This document shows positions 1 through 11,733 of a stretch of DNA of 64,000 nt, in pieces (the stretch's first letter is position 1; each line of letters begins with the position of its first letter). The DNA is taken from assembly GCA_000310025.1 (NCBI GenBank), contig FN649732.1:1569770-1633769 (forward strand), given 5' to 3'. The notes under the pieces were generated by a model. That model saw only the letters and a program-made list of their open reading frames with translations. It was not told the origin of the DNA and made no database searches. Origin of the DNA: Ectocarpus siliculosus. Taxonomy: Eukaryota > Sar > Phaeophyceae > Ectocarpales > Ectocarpaceae. Both the position numbers and the translations under genes were made by a program.

Positions 1-1019
1 GAGTGGAAGCACCCGTGCTGCATATGTGATGTCAGCCTCAGCACGGGACGCGCCAATGAGTGGAAGCACTCGTGCTGTTGGCGAGTAGAGTTAACCGATC
101 TCAAAAAGAAAGAACAAAACGCCGTACACGTATCAGCACGGGACGCGCCAATGAGTGGAAGCACCCGTGCTGTTGGCGAGTAGAGTTAACCGAATTCAAC
201 GCAGCGGTACAAAAATACCACAAATCACGCATCAGTACGGGACGCGCCAATGAGTGGAAGCACCCGTGCTGCATATGTGTTGTCAGCCTCAGCAAGGGAC
301 GCGCCAACGAGTGGAAGCACTCGTGCTGTTGGCGAGTAGAGTTAACCGATCTCAAAAAGAAAGAACAAAACGCCGTACACGTATCAGCACGGGACGCGCC
401 AATGAGTGGACGCACCCGTGCTGTCGGCGAGTAGAGTTAACCGAATTCAACGCATCGAAAACGAAGTCGTACACGTATCAGTACGGGACGCGCCAATGAG
501 TGGAAGCACCCGTGCTGCATATGTGTTGTCAGTTTCAGCAAGGGACGCGCCAATGAGTGCTGTTGGCGAGTAGAGTTAACCGATCTCAAAAAGAAAGAAC
601 GAAACGCCGTACACGTATCAGCACGGGACGCGCCAATGAGTGGACGCACCCGTGCTGTTGGCGACTATAATTAACCGATCTCCACGCATCGAAACACAAA
701 GTCATACACGTATCAGTACGGGACGCGCCAATGAGTGGAAGCACCCGTGCTCATATGTGTTGTCAGTTTCAGCAAGGGGCGCGCCAATGAGTGGAAGCAC
801 CCGCGGTGTGTACATGTATCAGTACAGTCGCGCCAATGAGTGGAAGCACCCGTGCTGCATATGTGTTGTTAGTTTCAGCGAGGGACGCACCAATGAGTGG
901 AAGCACCCGCGCTGTTGGCAAGTAGAGTTCACCGTATCCAACGCATCGATGAAAAAAAAACACGTATCATCACGGGACGCGCCAATGAGTGGAAGCACCC
1001 GTGCCGATGGCGAACCGGG
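1..1019. repeat. Tandem hairpin repeat array
   Basis: About 13 copies of a core containing CGCGCCAATGAGTGG, spaced roughly 50-100 bases apart. Most copies are bounded by AGCACGGG and CCCGTGCT, an 8-bp perfect inverted repeat around a 21-base loop (for example 135-142 and 164-171). Spacers alternate between two types, one starting GCATATGTGTTG and one starting GTTGGCGAGTAGAG, giving a higher-order period near 240 bp (the AAAGAAAGAAC spacer recurs near 107, 357 and 592). The array runs off the left edge. Open frames exist on both strands only because the unit lacks stops; I do not regard them as genes. Confidence 0.9.
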
Positions 1020-1411
1020 GTTCACCGAATCCAAGAAAATATATATATATATAAAAAAAAAAGAGAGAAACCATCGCTAGTGTTCCAAAGAGAGAAAAAT
1101 ATTCGGGATTGGTCGACGTCCGGTGACCGTAGCGTCAGCAGCAAAAAATCACTCCATTCAATCCACAGGCGTCGAGAACGAACTAACGCGAGCTCGCGAT
1201 ATAACAACGCGTCGTTCTGGGCCCGACGAAAACCCACGTCAGATAGTTTCGCCCGAAGATAGGATTTGTAGACCATTCTAACTGCAGATCCAGGCGCGCG
1301 ATCGACTACGCCCACGATGAAGAGGAAAAGAAGTGTTCCCGCAACGCCGCCCTGACGCTCGCCCGCCGCCTGCCGCCGGTCCGCTGCTTATACGACTCCA
1401 ACCGCGACCAG
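1020..1411. other. Spacer, no gene seen
   Basis: Begins with a short (AT)n and A-rich stretch at about 1038-1062, then unremarkable sequence leading into the transposon remnant. It may include the 5' untranslated or terminal region of that element, but I could not define a terminal repeat. Confidence 0.4.
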
Positions 1412-2281
1412 ATGCCGACACGGGCCTCCACGCGGAGCGGCAGGGCAGCGGCTGGGCAAGCAGGGCGAGGTCGGGCGCCGACACCTTCGACACCACGCAC
1501 GAGGAGGTCTACCGCGCGATCGGTGGCGAGCTCGACGGCTCGCCCCTCGACGCGCAGCGGATCACGTACTCCCGCGAGGCGTCGAGCGGTATCCTCCTCG
1601 CGAGCGCCAGGGACAGGCACCCGCGGCGACCCCCCCGCTGATGAGACTGAGCTCGCTTCTCTCCGCGGGCTGGTGGACGGCCTGAGGGAGGAGCTGCAGC
1701 GGAAGCGCGATGAGGCTGCCGGCGATCGCCAGCAGCTTCAAGCAACGATCGACGACCTGATCGCCACCCAAGCAGCAGGACCTGGCCTTCCGGGGGGGGG
1801 TGCAACTGGTGGGCACAACCGCCCCACCATCGGCCTCTCGGGCCCCCGCTACACCCAGCGCCGAGGCGGCTAAGGCTACGGCAAAGGATAGAGCGCGGAT
1901 GCGGGGGGACCTCCGCCGGGTAAAAGCGTGGCTCATCCTGGGGCGGCCTCCGGCAGTTTCAAAACTGTCTCAGATGGAGTGGCAATCCTTGCTTCGCAAA
2001 GGCGTTCTGGTGACAGAGAAAGTGGCGGCATCGCTCGACACGCTCGTGGTTACTGCCTCGCCTTCAACTCGTCGTCCGGTTGCCATGATCGTAACTGCCC
2101 ACACATCCACGCCCAGAACCCTTCCCACGCTAGGCGCGGAGCGTCCGAAACTCCGGCAACCGGCGCGCGCGGCGTTGGCCACGGCAACGGGGGAGGGCGC
2201 GGAGGAGAGGCGCGCGCCGCTGGCGAGGGCGGCGCGAGACCCAAGGCCGCTGACTTCTTCACCCACGGGAAAGACAAATAG
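1412..2281 (+). pseudogene. Gag-like region of a tyrosine-recombinase element, frameshifted
   Basis: An ATG at 1412 opens a frame rich in Arg, Ser and Pro, followed by a Leu/Glu/Arg coiled coil (about 1640-1770). The frame is lost at a run of nine G at 1792-1800, and the likely continuation (motif WQSLLRKGVLVTEK, about 1980-2020) is in the next frame. A third segment, back in the first frame, has a CCCH-like knuckle: C-x8-C-x4-C-x-H around 2060-2105, followed by a Gly/Arg-rich tail and a stop at 2281. Coiled coil plus CCCH/CCHC knuckle is typical of gag-like proteins of DIRS-type elements; the assignment is inferred from that layout and from the recombinase immediately downstream. Two frame changes imply it is broken. 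Confidence 0.55.
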
Positions 2282-2374
2282 GGGTGCGGGCTCTCCCGCG
2301 TAGCGGGGGGGCCTACCTCGGATGGCAGCGCACCTGCGGCTAAATCGAACGGCAGCACGCCGGTCTACACGAGG

Positions 2375-3530
2375 TTGGCTCCAGGGCTATCAGCAGGTTC
2401 AGGACCTGGGACAGGCAGGACGGGACTTTGTTACCGACGTCTTGGCATGCAGCTCGTCGAGCACTCAGTTGCGTCTTCGTCTAGAAGGACTTACACGTCA
2501 GGCTTCAACTCTTGGGGCACGTTTCGCAGGCTGACGGAGAAGCCAAAGTTCCTAGGGCAACGTGCCGGGGACCTTCATGTGTGGGAGTTGATAGACTTCG
2601 TAGCCTGGTGTTTCGAGTCTGAGGGTAATCTAGCGAGTACAATATCCGGAAAACTCACGGCTGTACAACATCTTCATAGGCTGGAAGCTTCTGTCGAGCT
2701 AGATTTGTCGTCTCCGATGTTGAAATGTGCGCTAAGGGGGATTGCGAGAAACCACGTGGCTGTGGGGACGGTACGCCGTGTGCGCCTGCCTGTGTCTTGG
2801 CGTATGCTGCTGGACGGGGAAAGCGCAAACCAGAACTGGGGGGGAAGGGGGCAGAGTGATGTGGCTGTGTCTGTGCTTGTCCTATCTCTTTATCACACGG
2901 TCTGATGAGGTGTTCGCGAATGATGCGGGCAGGGTGCATGAGGCACACTGTCTTACGAGGGCGGACGTAGCATTGTTTGCTGGCGAGACGCAATTAGTCT
3001 TTAGTCACTATCGTAGAGCAGACCGTGTCGAAATGCGGTTTAGAGGGCACAAGGCCGATCAAGAGCAGAAAGGAAACATACGGGTTCGTACGCGAGACGA
3101 AGTCGCCGGACCGCAGTCAGGTGTGAGAGCACGCGGCGGCGCGGTGGCTCTTGTGGTGGAGCTGTTATCGTGTCATGCGACGTTGCCTGACTCCGCACCG
3201 TTGGCTTCGTACCGTAGTGGAAGAGCAGTGAGAGTAGTGAGGTATACTGCTGCCCTCCGTGTAGTCAGAGAAGTGGTAGCGAAGTCGGGGCGTAACCCCC
3301 AGGAGTACGCGTTGCACTCGTTGCGAATTGGAGGCGCGACGGCTCTTGCATCGGGCGGAGACATCGCAGAACGAGTGATTCAGAGAGAAGGGAAGTGGAG
3401 GTCGGATGCATACAAGCCGTACGCGCGAAACAATGTAGAGGATTCGCGGCGAGTGTCACGGAAACTTACAGACGGCAGTAGGATCGTATCGAGACAGCCG
3501 GGGGAGGGGACCGTCTGGGGGAACGGATAG
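2375..3530 (+). pseudogene. Tyrosine recombinase (DIRS/Crypton-like), frameshifted
   Basis: The N-terminal part has a SAM-like core-binding domain (SRRTYTSGFNSW near 2480; DFVAWCF near 2600). The catalytic part is in another frame: first Arg in YLFITRSDEVFA (about 2885-2920), a Lys strand motif GHKADQE (about 3047), HSLRIGGATALASGG with the H-x-x-R pair (about 3315-3357), then GKWRSDAYKPYAR with the Trp and candidate tyrosine nucleophile (about 3391-3427). The two frames meet at G runs of 7 and 5 at 2838-2851, so a one-base change there, real or a sequencing error, breaks the gene. No ATG is seen at the frame opening. The gag-like region lies directly upstream and no reverse transcriptase lies between them, so this is either a Crypton-type element or an internally deleted DIRS-type retroelement. 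Confidence 0.8.
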
Positions 3531-4193
3531 TTGACTTATTCGGTAGTCGTCCAGAAACTGACCTCGATGTGGGTGTTGTAGAATGGTGTGTACCATTTGA
3601 GGACTTAGTCAGTTTTGGGACTCCTGCGTTTGCAGTCGTAGTCCCTCGGCTAGTATTTGTGGGGAGAGAGATGGATTTGTAAGAGTTGACGCCGGCCTTT
3701 GCAGCTAACGCGGCCGGAGAGACGATGAGCGTTTCGTGCGTCTCTCTCCCCAACACGTAGCCTAGAAACCGAAGAAATAATGAAGCAATTCGAAAGAAAA
3801 CAAAATAAAAGGAAGGTTTGTTCGTCGAAGCAGATAGAATAAACTGGTGTTTATTTTGTAACAGTCGAATTAGAATTTGGCTTCATTTTCTACCGGAAAC
3901 CCAGGGTCACGGTGTTTGGAATTATTAGTCTATAGTTGGGGGTGTCATTCCGTGATCGAGTCCATGCAGGGGCTGTAGCAAAGTCGGGTAACGTGTGACA
4001 GCTACAGAGCGCGTGAAGCAACGGAAGGACAGCAGCAGCCGCCTAACGCAGTAGCGGCGGCAGTTTAGAAAATCCCGCCCTCCCATGTACAGTACATCCA
4101 TAGCATTACTTGATTCCGACACACTTTGACGTCATCACCGCGGAATAACCTGCAACCTAGAAGCATCCTCCGCTGTCCCACATAGTCAGGACT
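3531..4193. other. Transposon 3' flank and haloperoxidase upstream region
   Basis: AT-rich after 3770. No terminal inverted repeat or gene recognised. It should contain the haloperoxidase promoter and possibly a first exon, but no ATG followed by a signal-peptide-like hydrophobic stretch was found. Confidence 0.4.
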
Positions 4194-4304
4194 ATGTACA
4201 GCAGTGGCCTACATATAGACCGATCGACATGGAAATCTAGAAAAGGCAACGGCGTCATACGGTGCTGTAGTCCTCCTCTTTGTTTATCGTTCCTCGTTCT
4301 GCAG

Positions 4305-7300
4305 CCGACCGAACGTGCCAAGGTCACCCTCCAGAAGCGGGTTGACACGGCGAAGGAAGAGTTCCAGGTCGGACCCACCTGCCACATCACCAACGGAGAC
4401 GAGACCAATGTTCCGGACTTCATCGGGCAGTTCCACAAGTCGCTCCCTCATGACAAGTTCGGGACGGTGAGCAAGACGTCCTACCAGAAGCTCCTCGACT
4501 GCGTCTTCTCGGCAGATGTGAACGTTTGCGACCAGGTGCCCTCGGGGGCCAGCGCCAGGGGGGCCAAGATGATAAACCCGCTCGGTGGCACCGCACACCA
4601 GGTCGACGGCGCTGACAGGTATGGATGGGATGCGAGCGTGTTCCGCCCGGTGCCTTCGTGCGGCAAACGTGTTGTTCTTGGCGTTTATTTGTGGTGGTGA
4701 TGGCGATGACGTTGTTGTTGTTGTTGTTGTTGTTGGTTTTGTTGTAGTTGTGCTGTCTTCTTTTTCTTGTCGTTGTTCATGCCGTTATTACCATGGGAGC
4801 TGTGGTACTCATGCGGGGTCATGTTGTTCGAGATGCCCATATTTCCCCCGATCACCCTCAGAAGTATGTACGTCAAGTGTAGTACCCTGATTTCCCATAT
4901 TGATCTCGACTCAACACTTGACGAAATCACCCGTGAACCTCGCCTGCCGCTCCGTTCGACGACGAATTTGCAGCGACAACGTCTTCATCACCACGCCCGA
5001 CGGCGTGTTGTCCGAAGAACTGGTGAGTTCCCCTCGAGGTATATTTTATTGTCGAGGCCCTCGTCAGAGTGTCGAACACGTGTCGTCCATCTGGTAATGT
5101 TTGCCCACGTGTTTGTGATTCGTTCAAGTCTATTTGGGCTACCGTAGTTATCAGGTTGGCAAGCACAAAGGTGTTGCCCAATAGTAGTCGATCGTTTTCG
5201 CCTGTTTTCCGTAAAACTCCCACATTCGCTTGGTTCCTTCCTTTCCGCAATAGTTCCTTGTTGATCATCTGTTGACGGGACACGATGATGACGAAACTAG
5301 CCCCCCAAGCACTGCTGTCAATGAGTTCTCATCCTTCGCGACACATGTACGCAACCCCAACGACCTCGGTGATCCAGGCCGCGCAAATGGCCGAGGTGTA
5401 CTGGATGGCCCTCACTCGAGACATCCCTTTCAGCGAATTCGCGACGAACTCCCTCGTCCGCGCCGCCGCAGGTGAACTGCATTGCAACTTGAGGAAGTAG
5501 ACTCACGTAGAACGTATTTATTTCGACACCTCTGTCGATGTTCATGCCTCACACGGCTGCTGCAAATGACTACTTTTACAGTTGGTTGCGGCAGCGGTGG
5601 TTTCTCCAAAGCCAGCACTTCCCCTCGCTGGTAAATGTGACGTGTCTCGTGGCTGTTGCGGGAGTGACTTTCGTGCCCAAAAGCGAAACCTCAGTTGAAC
5701 GTTTCGACGAAGCACGCCTGTCTGCTTCCGTCAGCCCACCAATGATCACCCCCATCGGGCGAAAGCGTCCACGACTAGCAGCCTGACAAGCCCTCTCTCA
5801 ATGTATTTTCCACGCCTCCACACACCGAACACGCCTTTTTCACGACAGAAAATCTCGAGAGGCTCCCGGCGTTCAAAGGCCTCAACATCCCCAAGAGCGC
5901 GGGTGGAAAGATCGATCCGGTGCAGGACCTGTTCCGAACGGACTGGCCTGGCGTGACGGCCGGCCCCGTGGTCTCGCAACTCCTTCTCTCGGACTTCGCG
6001 ATCGACAACATTGTCGTACCGCCGAAGCAGGTCACCCTGGTCAAGGAGATGGACTATATGACTACCTTCCAGGACTGGCTTGATGTTCAGGTGTGGGAAA
6101 TTGTTATTGTTGTTGTTGTTGTTGCTGTTGAGGATGATGTTGTTTTGGTCGTGGTCGTCGTCGCCAATGTTCGGTCTGGCGTTGTTGCGATTGTGGCGGC
6201 TGTCCTCGCGTTCGGCTTCAATTCGCCGCCGTTGTCGGTACAAGTTAAGTTTCGTTACCGTTGTAGTTGGGGCTGCTGAGTGTGGCTATGGTATTGTTGA
6301 TGTCGTCTTGATCCAGGGGTCGGGGTTTACTGTGCCACACGATTAACAACGAATAGCCACGAAATACACTCTCATTAGAGCGCCAACTGCGTGTTCAGAT
6401 CCCCGAACCGGCCTGGTTTGTTTCGTTCGGAACGCCATACTTGTCTTATCGCTGGCTAAACGTGTAAGGCGCATATCGTTGGTGTGCGTGATTTTTTAGT
6501 CGTTGTTTCCAAACCCAGCTAAATCCGCGGTTCTGAAAACCATGAATATCTGCGACATTAATTCTACGTCCCTGGGAGCAAGACAACATGTTTGTTCCCT
6601 CCACCACCCACATATCCCCCGCCGGGCCCATGTCCTCCTTCATGCTTACCCGGACTGCGCGCGCAGAACGGCGCCTCCAAGGTCAAGACCGAGTTCGTCG
6701 ACGAGGACAAGCCGCTCTTCATCCGGAACGGCCGCGACCTGGCCGCGCTCGCCTTCACCGACCTCCTCTACACCGAGGCGTTCCGCGCCGCCTTGGTCAT
6801 GTTCCGCCAGGGCATCCTCTCCAGCGCCGAGGGCCCGTACTCCACCTCCGAGCGGCAGGTCGGCTTCGCCACCTTCGGGGAGCCGCACATCCTCACCTCC
6901 CTCGCGGCCTCCAGCTCCTCCACTCGGCACGCGTGGTACGCCAAGGTGCGGAGAACCTTTTGGCCTTCCTCGCAGAGAGGCGAAAAGCCCTCAGTGGTTG
7001 GTCTCCTCCTGGAAATTTTCAAAGGTTTTGTACCCGACTTGTTTCGCACAAGTGATCTGTGTTTCTGAAAGGAAGGCTGTTTCCATGGTCTATTTCCCCA
7101 CCAAGGGACCGATGTCCCTTCCCGTGCCTGTGTCGGCGTGCCTAACGCCCTTCCCATCTCTGCTCCCGACCCTTCGTTCTCTCAACCTCGTTGGTGTGGC
7201 AACGCAACAACAGTGGCAAGTGCACCGCGTGCTAAGGCCCGAGGCGTACGGGGGCCTGGTACACAACACGCTCACCGGTCGACTGCACACACCCCTGCCC

Positions 7301-9431
7301 AAGGCTATCCTCCAGAACACGGTCAGTTCATCCCGCACGCATAGTCTTGGTTGCTCAGAGTAGAGGGGCCTGAAATTCCATCTCATCAGTTTCGACTTTC
7401 CCCCAAAACACATACACGAGTATGTTGTAAGGCACTCATGCTGTCACTCTTTGGTCTTCCATTGCAGGAGCTGCTGAACCGAGTCAGGACGCATAACGCC
7501 AAATGCAACGGCGACGGCAAGGGGGGGCACGGAGACGGGACCTACCTGCTCCCCATGGCCGTCGCCGAGGGGTCACCCGTTCACCCGGCCTACCCAAGCG
7601 GACACGCGATCAACCTTGGTGCCTACATCACCACGCTCAAGGTGAGGTGACAAATTTCAATGTGTAGGTAGACGGAGATGGAGAGGGAACAACTATGTCG
7701 CTGCATCCTAAGGCAAGGCAAGATATCATGCAGTAGATCTAAAGGCTCCTTGAGCGCACGTCCAGCTACGCCCTCAGCGGCAGCTGGATCGGGGCCTGCG
7801 GTGTCGACAATATCTCGTTCCGGCTACCACCTTCCATGCAACACCCCATGTCAAACACAACCTTGTGCACATTGCCCATGAAGCCGGTTAACAGACACGC
7901 ACATCAGAAGCTTGAGATGATAAAACGATAGGTGCTTCAGCCGTTTCGAGCGATTCTGCCCGATTCGCCTTGCCAAGTTGATTTCCTCCTACCCGTGCCT
8001 CCTCCCTCCCCCACCCTCCTCCCATTAATACGAAAACCCTCTCTTAGGCGTTCCTCGGCTTCGAGCTCGGACAGAGGTGCTACCTTGGGGACTTGGTGGT
8101 CTCCAACGACGAAGGCACCAAGCGGATCGAATACGTCCCGCGCAAGGGAGAAACGTGCATCGATCAGAACGGGAGGGAGGTCCAGGGACTCACGTACGAA
8201 GGCGAGCTAAACAAGGTGAGAGGTCGATGCGGTGGGCGTACAGTTGCTTCTACGAGGTGTACTGGGCTGGTATGCCAATGTGGAATCGTGGTTTCCGCCA
8301 AGATGTGACGCATGTCGTTCGGTCTGTGTGGCAGGTATGACTTCAGACTCAGACACATTGGAGGTTCTGTTTCCGTGTGACATCAAGCGCTTCCCAATTC
8401 ACAACTACTTGCCGTTCGATATGTCGCACTTTCCTTTTCTTCCTCTCGGTGAACGTTTGCCTATGTCAACAGCTGCGGCATGCTATCACGATCCATCCGT
8501 CGATGGGCCGCTAGTGTTCCGTTTACTTCAACGTCGCCTTGCACGGTGCTCTAAATCCGGAGCACGATTTGTCTGACATATGTGTGTGTTGAGCTCAACC
8601 CTCTCTCGTGCGAACGTTTGCATCTATTGTACATCACCGCCGACGGGGTGGCCGTTTCAGGTGGCGTCCAACGTCATCATCGGCAGGTCTCACATCGGCG
8701 TACACTACCGGATGGACGGCGTGTACGGCGCCCTGATGGGCGAGACTAGTGCTGTCCGCCGGCTGCAGCAGGTAGGAAGTCTTACGTTGAAATGAAACGC
8801 TGTGAATGTGTTCCATCGCGCTGACCAGGTCCAAGTGCACGAGCAAGTCAAAACAGTGTGTGACACCGGGTACATAAAAAAATCCTCTTCGACTACGAAT
8901 GTCTGTCTCCTCAATTTTCTCCAATGAAACTTTTGTGTGCGTATTGTCGATTTAAGCTTCTCCCGAGCACGCTCACCTCCCGTCTTTCTGCTACGCACAT
9001 TTTGTTCTAGGAACTGCCCAACCTTTCGGAGGCCCGCGACACCAAGGGCAGCATCCCGCCGGCCTCGTACAAGTTCCGCCTGTACAGCGGGAAGGTTCTG
9101 GAGCTGCTCGCGAAGGACATCTTCAAGCTAGACGGACGGACGTGCAAGGGTCTCTACACAGGAGACGACTTCTGTGACGTAAGTGGATATGAGTTACACA
9201 GCCAGCCCTGGTCGTTGATCGATGCCATCGACGTGAATGACCCTCGACACCACCTTACTACCAGATATTTCGACGACTCAGTAGACTTGATCATTTTCTC
9301 GCTCTGAGAGCCTCCCCGCTACTCCATCACTGGCATGCTTCGTATTTCCCCAGGAGCACCAGGACGGCGGCCATTATCTGGAACACCTCGTGAACAAGGG
9401 TGGTGACTTCGCTTTCCACGTCGAGCTCTGA
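4305..9431 (+). CDS. Vanadium-dependent haloperoxidase (bromoperoxidase type), 11 exons
   Basis: Exons: 4305-4618, 4974-5022, 5378-5471, 5849-6090, 6667-6945, 7214-7321, 7468-7641, 8048-8215, 8661-8771, 9011-9178, 9354-9431; they join in frame to 594 residues. Similarity to brown-algal vanadium bromoperoxidase runs end to end (FHKSLPHD, MAEVYWMAL, RTDWPGV, RNGRDLA). Active-site motifs are present: Lys 326 before WQVHRVLRPE with its Arg, HPAYPSGHA (Ser/Gly/His, acid-base His about 408), and GRSHIGVHYRMDG with the vanadate Arg (about 485) and the His that binds vanadium (about 491). The family oxidises halides with hydrogen peroxide, usually in the cell wall or apoplast. Most introns are phase 0. 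The 5' end is unresolved: the frame stays open back to an ATG at 4194, but no signal-peptide exon is visible. Bromo versus iodo preference cannot be read from sequence. Confidence 0.93.
4711..4745. repeat. (GTT)n microsatellite in intron 1 of the haloperoxidase
   Basis: A run of GTT units lies between exons 4305-4618 and 4974-5022. It encodes nothing in the spliced message. Confidence 0.9.
6097..6130. repeat. (TTG)n microsatellite in a haloperoxidase intron
   Basis: Lies just after the donor at 6091. It is similar in sequence to the repeat at 4711. Confidence 0.85.
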
Positions 9432-11733
9432 GCTACAATGAATGAAGACGGGTTGACGCGACCCCGAAAATGATAAAATACTGATTCAGGGTGCTACAGA
9501 GATTTGCTTGTGAATATTCTGTACGTAGTGAACACTGGGTTAGCACCGAGACAGTGGCCCAGAAAAAGAGTACGAATGCCATGTCTGCATCACTACGCAC
9601 ATACGGCCAACATTTGACCGTGCGGTTGGATCAGGTGCACCTCTGCCTTGACTGTCGGATTATTCATCGAGGACATAGTTGTGTTGCGCTACACATCCTG
9701 TTGTAGTCTTGGGAGGGAATGGGATGGCTAAATATCTATGTTGGAGCTTGGGTCAAGCTCGGGCACTAAGCGTACGTATCATAGCAAGTACGGTGTCATC
9801 ACCGAGGTATTACGTATTGGCGTCACGATGGTCGTTGTAGTAATGTCGGCAGACCGAGAATCCGGCAAACATGTCAAACTTGAGGGCACATATTTGTGAC
9901 GACATATATTTCGAACCTCATAGTGCGTACGTTTTCTCGTGCAGGCTTCTTGGTAGTGCGTCGCCGGCGTGCCGATGCATTGCAAGGAATCAACCCTTGG
10001 ATGAATAGAAAACAACAGTATCTGCATTGGTTATGGTCGTCGCCGTTCTTGTCTTCATCATGAATCTGGCGAATCAATCTTGGTGTGGTAATGTGGAAAT
10101 TTTGGTTTGGAATGAATGTAGAGTGAAAATGGGGTCACCGGGATGGGAGCTGGCTCTGGTTGCTATCATTGTACAGTAGGAAAAAGGTAAAACTGATTCA
10201 ACCGTTCCGCGAGTGAAGTGAACGATTCTGGAGTGGGAAAAGTCTCGAGTGAAAATGGAATCACGCTTGGAGTGGGGTTGGCTTGCTATGGTTGTCGAAA
10301 TCTCGTCGAAATCTTGATAAAAAAATGATTCAGACGGCTTGTTCAGGTAGGGAAATGATTCTAGTGTGGCATGGATCTCGAGTGGAAATAGAGTCGCTTA
10401 GACAAACGAGTAAAAATGTCTTCGAAAAATGTGATCAGGGCCGACCATGAAATCCATTGCTGCTTCACTCGAGGCGAGCAGCTTTGCCGAACTAGTGACA
10501 CCGCCGACAAGACGTGGCCACGACAGGTGCGTGGGTGCACACCATAGATGTCGGATCACAAGGCATTAGGTGTTGACATACGTAGTGTACCTTTTTGATA
10601 TTGCAGCTTCAACATTGCTTATCTCGTTGAAGTCTGGGTACATGTTTCATTCTCCTACACCCATCAACGAACCGACGTACATCGTAGGGCCTTGGGGTAG
10701 TTGTGTACTGTAGAAGTAGGGCGTGGACTCTGCTCGTTCATTTTTGTGAATCTTGACACGAGGATGGGTGGCGGAATGTTGAGACGCTGATGGAGAGATG
10801 ATGCTCGTTGCTCTTGTAATCTTTGTTGTCGTGGTCCTTTGAGTATCAGAAACAGTTTTTTCTGCAATACCTGGGCTTTCCACGGGACCCCATTCACCAC
10901 GCGTAGTAAAAAGAACAAAAGAACGTGGCCGTTCAGCATTGTAGTGTCGACTACTTTGGCTTGAGAAAGCGCTGCCTCTCCTTGGCTACAAGATTTTTCA
11001 GCATTCGAATGGGCCGCAGAACCCGACGCCGTGCGTTTCACACCCCCTCGCGGCCGAGAGGAAGCGCACGGTACGAACTGGGGTGCGTGCCCCGTTGTCC
11101 TTGATCCATCAAATTCATATATTTAATGAAATGCGATTTATTCTTGCACAAATGCTCCACATATGATACCGAAAATCGAGAAAAACCCCACATGGGGATG
11201 CTTAACAGTCCCCCCCCCCCCGACGACCTTCATTCATGAAACCCTTGGTCAGGGGACAGGGCATACCCTCTTGCTCACCAGAGGCATCAATAGTTGGACT
11301 TGGTCCCATGGTTGAACACTCCGCGGGAGATTATTGCTCGCACTCACTATGTATAGGTCTCCATGAATCCTGCCCAAAACGGAATTCTTTGCTGCAGTCA
11401 CTTCACGCACTCTTCAACTCCTGATGCTTTGAGCTCCGCGTGATTTCACACAACCGTTCTCTCACCAACGTCAATCTGCGGTGCACAAAGGTTGGAATTT
11501 ATGTTTGTCTTCCTCTGTTATCTACAATCCAAGTGTATATCCAAGAACGCCCGCCGGATGCAAGGGTCTTTCTTCCTCCTGAAGAGTCCTGTGAAAAAAA
11601 AGACTTGGAGGAACGGGACCGTTTCATTACTCCTCTCCCTAGATCCGAACCGCCTTCTCCGGGGCAAGAAATCCCATAATTGCAACCATCGCAGGCCTTT
11701 CCGTATGTGCTGTGGAATATACGTGGTGGAATT
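9432..11733. other. Intergenic, no supported gene
   Basis: Lies between the convergent haloperoxidase (+) and the At4g14100-like gene (-). Around 10110-10400 a loose motif related to GAGTGAAAATGGAATCAC recurs at least three times. A C-run is present at 11210-11220. Short open frames on both strands show no recognisable domain. Confidence 0.5.

Noticed and set aside
1-1019. Regularly spaced repeats resembling a CRISPR array
   Set aside because: Spacers are themselves repeated and the genome is eukaryotic; there are no cas genes.
60-1080. Open frames of 64-146 residues with repeated GRANEWKHPCC-type peptides
   Set aside because: They come from the tandem DNA repeat, which is open on both strands and in several frames. 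No start context, splice signal or domain supports translation.
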